Source: an uncultured Bacilli bacterium
Lineage (GTDB): Bacteria; Bacillota_I; Bacilli_A; RF39; UBA660
DNA: 6,078 nucleotides
Assembly (NCBI GenBank): GCA_944372725.1
Contig: CALWAA010000068.1
Coordinates: forward strand, 1 to 6,078
Reading direction: 5' to 3'
Shown: one piece after another, positions 3,828 through 6,078 of the stretch
How positions within the stretch are numbered: the stretch's first letter is position 1
How the letters are laid out: each line of letters opens with the position of its first letter
The notes under the pieces: model-generated
Database searches by the model: none
The model's input: the letters and a program-made list of their open reading frames with translations, nothing else
What the model was told of the DNA's origin: nothing
Made by a program: the position numbers and the translations under genes

Positions 3828-6032
3828 TTGAAAAAACAAAATATTATAGTAACATTTATTATTCCTATTATTGCTATTATTGCTTTACTAGCAGTTCAAG
3901 CATTATGTGACTTAGAACTACCTAGTTATACATCTGATATTATCAATAATGGAATTCAACAAGGAGGAATAGACCGTGGCTTACCAGAAGCATTAACAGT
4001 AGATATGTTTGATGCAATTGTAAGAATTAGTGATGAAGACCCAGCTATCATGGTAAGCTACGATTTATATGTAACAGAAAATTTAAGTAGTGGTGAACTA
4101 GAAAGCTTAAGTGAAGATTATCCACTATTAAAAGAAGAAAATTTATATTTATTAAATAATTTAACTGACGAAGAAAAAGATATCGTGGAAGAAAAAATGA
4201 AGATGCCACTTATTATTGCCACTATGTTATATAGCAATAATGAATCTCTTATGACCTCACTTAATTTAGAAGTACCTGAAGGAAGCACTCTTTTAGATAT
4301 CGTCTTAAGTATGGATGATAATACTTTTAATATGATTATTTCATCTATTGAAGAATCATTAGAAAGCCTAGATATTTCTATTTTAGATGGATATGCCATT
4401 TCTAGCGTAAACACAATTTATCATGAAATTGGTATGGACATGGATAACTATCAAATAAACTATATTATTGATAAAGGTCTTATCATGTTAGGTATTGCTG
4501 GAGCCGGTATAATTATAGCCATTATTGTTGGTTATTTAATTGCTAAACTAGCCGCTAAAATAGGGTATGTCCTAAGAAGTAAAGTAGTTAGAAAAATAAT
4601 GAGTTTTTCTTCCTCAGAGTTTAAGGAGTTTGGCGCATCAAGCCTAATTACTAGGTCTACAAATGACATTGAACAAATCAAAATGTTTTTCATTATGCTT
4701 CTTCGAATTGTTGTTTTTGCTCCTATTATGGGGATTGGTGCCTTTATTAAAGTAAGTGATAATCCTCTAAATTGGATTATTGGTCTTGCCTTAATAATCA
4801 TTTTCATTTTAATTGGTATCTTATTTGGATTTGCTATGCCAAAGTTTAAGAGTATGCAAAAATTAATAGATAAGATGAATTTAGTATCAAGGGAAATAAT
4901 TACAGGTATGCCAGTTATAAGAACATTTGGTACTGAAAAGCATGAAGAAGAACGTTTTGATAAAGCCAATGTAAAACTTACGAAAACAAACCTTTTTGTT
5001 AATCGCTTAATGGGTATTATGTTGCCAAGCATGATGTTAGTTATGAATATCATTAGTATTTTAATTGTATGGTATGGAGCAGAACAAATTGATATAGGAA
5101 CTCTTCAAGTCGGAACCCTTCTAGCTTTCATTTCTTATACGATGCAAATAATCATGTCTTTCTTAATGATATCTTTAGTATCAGTAATGCTACCACGTGC
5201 TTTAGTTTCTTTAAAAAGAATTAAAGAAATATTAAAAAAAGAAGTTTCTATTGTGGAACTAGAAAATCCAGTTCCATTTAAAGAAGATGAAAAAGGTGTC
5301 ATTGAATTTAAAAATGTAAGTTTTAAGTATCCCGATGCTGATGAAGCCATGTTAAAAAATATTAGTTTTAAGGCAACACCAGGAACAACAACCGCTTTTA
5401 TTGGTTCAACAGGTTCTGGAAAATCTACATTAATTAATTTAATTCCTAGATTTTTTGATGCAACAAGTGGTGAAGTAATCGTAGATGGTGTAAACATAAA
5501 AGAGGCATCTGTGGTAGAATTAAGAAACAAAATTGGTTATGTACCTCAAAAAGGAATGTTATTTAGTGGTACCATTAAATCCAATTTGATGCTTGGTAAT
5601 GATAATTTAACAGATAGTGAAATGCTTGATGCTGCCCGGGTAAGTCAATCCTTAGAATTTATTAATGAGAAAAAAGATAAATTTGATAGTGAAATTTCTC
5701 AAGGAGGTTCCAATGTTTCTGGTGGTCAAAAGCAACGTTTATCTATAGCTAGAGCGATAGCCAAAAATCCAGAAATTTATATCTTTGATGACTCCTTTAG
5801 TGCCTTAGACTTTAAAACTGATGCAGCTTTAAGAAAAGAACTATTTAAATATGCCAAAGATGCTACCATTTTAATTGTTGCTCAAAGAATAAGTACTATC
5901 ATGAATGCTGATAATATCATTGTTTTAAATGAAGGAGAAATCGTTGGTAGTGGTACTCATAAAGAACTTTTAAAATCATGCAAAATATATAAAGAAATTG
6001 CGTTATCACAATTAAAGGAGGAGGAACTCTAA
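3828..6032 (+). CDS. ABC exporter subunit (permease-ATPase fusion), degenerate-site half of a heterodimer
   Basis: This 734-residue subunit joins six membrane helices to one ATPase domain, and would export drugs or other amphipathic compounds as a heterodimer with the next gene product. Helix 1 is at about 5-27, then a large external region at 28-216, then helices at about 217-240, 286-308, 316-337, 396-417 and 430-452. Coupling segments include SLITRSTNDIEQI (272-284) and REIITGMPVIRTFGTEKHEE (355-374). In the ATPase domain: A-loop Tyr501, Walker A GSTGSGKST (526-534), Q-loop Gln574, signature VSGGQ (630-634), Walker B YIFDD (651-655), D-loop SALD (658-661) and H-loop VAQRIST. The catalytic Glu is Asp655 and the switch His is Gln686. 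This pairing is known from the non-catalytic-site half of TM287/288-, BmrCD- and LmrCD-like exporters. The start is TTG 3828, six bases after GGAGGG at 3816-3821. The stop overlaps the partner's ATG. The family is certain; the substrate cannot be told. Confidence 0.96.
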   Translation: MKKQNIIVTFIIPIIAIIALLAVQALCDLELPSYTSDIINNGIQQGGIDRGLPEALTVDMFDAIVRISDEDPAIMVSYDLYVTENLSSGELESLSEDYPLLKEENLYLLNNLTDEEKDIVEEKMKMPLIIATMLYSNNESLMTSLNLEVPEGSTLLDIVLSMDDNTFNMIISSIEESLESLDISILDGYAISSVNTIYHEIGMDMDNYQINYIIDKGLIMLGIAGAGIIIAIIVGYLIAKLAAKIGYVLRSKVVRKIMSFSSSEFKEFGASSLITRSTNDIEQIKMFFIMLLRIVVFAPIMGIGAFIKVSDNPLNWIIGLALIIIFILIGILFGFAMPKFKSMQKLIDKMNLVSREIITGMPVIRTFGTEKHEEERFDKANVKLTKTNLFVNRLMGIMLPSMMLVMNIISILIVWYGAEQIDIGTLQVGTLLAFISYTMQIIMSFLMISLVSVMLPRALVSLKRIKEILKKEVSIVELENPVPFKEDEKGVIEFKNVSFKYPDADEAMLKNISFKATPGTTTAFIGSTGSGKSTLINLIPRFFDATSGEVIVDGVNIKEASVVELRNKIGYVPQKGMLFSGTIKSNLMLGNDNLTDSEMLDAARVSQSLEFINEKKDKFDSEISQGGSNVSGGQKQRLSIARAIAKNPEIYIFDDSFSALDFKTDAALRKELFKYAKDATILIVAQRISTIMNADNIIVLNEGEIVGSGTHKELLKSCKIYKEIALSQLKEEEL
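6014..6024 (+). promoter_or_regulatory. Strong Shine-Dalgarno site inside the first exporter gene
   Basis: AAAGGAGGAGG, seven bases before the ATG at 6032, gives the second exporter subunit a very strong ribosome binding site within the last codons of the first (LKEEEL). Together with the TAATG overlap it favours matched, coupled synthesis of the two subunits. Confidence 0.85.
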
Positions 6033-6078
6033 TGGCAAGAAAAATGGGTGGACCTGGAGCTATAGAAAAAGCTCGTGA
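6032..6078 (+). CDS. Partner ABC exporter subunit, 5' end only
   Basis: Fifteen complete codons are visible, reading MARKMGGPGAIEKAR, before the window ends. N-termini of the form M-A-R-x-M-G-GPG-x-x-E-K-A are, from memory, typical of the second subunit of Firmicutes heterodimeric ABC exporters, whose genes directly follow the degenerate-site subunit. The ATG shares its A with the TAA stop of the upstream gene (TAATG). By family logic this partner should carry the catalytic Walker B Glu and the H-loop His that the first subunit lacks, and possibly an altered signature motif; none of that is in view. Confidence 0.88.
   Translation, partial: MARKMGGPGAIEKAR

Noticed and set aside
4532..5530. 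Long minus-strand reading frames opposite the ABC exporter gene
   Set aside because: They are shadows of a clearly coding strand with intact ABC motifs; no start signals or family resemblance.
1..6078. TGA used as Trp (Mycoplasma-type code)
   Set aside because: All Trp codons in the called genes are TGG and no gene has an in-frame TGA, although the absence of TGA stops leaves the point formally open.

Overview
The window is very AT-rich, with dense, short-spaced genes, Gram-positive-type Shine-Dalgarno sites (GGAGG, GGTGAT), TTG starts on the two largest genes, and TAA as the only stop codon used. Every Trp in the called genes is TGG and no reading frame needs to read through TGA, so the standard bacterial code fits and the Mycoplasma code is not indicated. 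The protein styles suggest a low-GC Firmicute, probably a gut-associated lineage near the Mollicutes/RF39/Erysipelotrichia-type Bacilli. That placement is an inference from composition and protein style, not from a marker gene.

Layout. Positions 1-137 hold only the C-terminal tail of a broken surface-protein-like reading frame, closed by a clean intrinsic terminator (141-170). Next come a 318-residue single-pass membrane protein with a long Pro/Glu/Val linker (230-1186) and its own terminator. The HU-type nucleoid protein follows (1360-1632). HU converges on a small two-helix membrane protein on the minus strand (1658-1978), and the two share one symmetrical terminator. A 106-base intergenic region with back-to-back promoters separates that gene from a divergent 555-residue protein of unknown function (2085-3752). 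The right third is the first subunit of a heterodimeric ABC exporter (3828-6032). Its partner starts at 6032, overlaps it by one base, and runs off the window.

How the genes relate. Only the two ABC exporter genes are clearly one operon and one machine: the first subunit carries the degenerate ATPase residues (Asp after Walker B, Gln in the H-loop) typical of one half of TM287/288-, BmrCD- and LmrCD-like exporters. A palindrome just after the -10 box of this operon is a good candidate operator. Every other gene appears to have its own promoter and mostly its own terminator, so the left two thirds is a set of independent single-gene units.

I see no CRISPR array, tRNA, rRNA, insertion sequence or recognisable defence system. 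The most genuinely uncharacterised items are the 555-residue protein, the Pro-rich membrane protein with its separate C-terminal block, and the operator-like palindrome.
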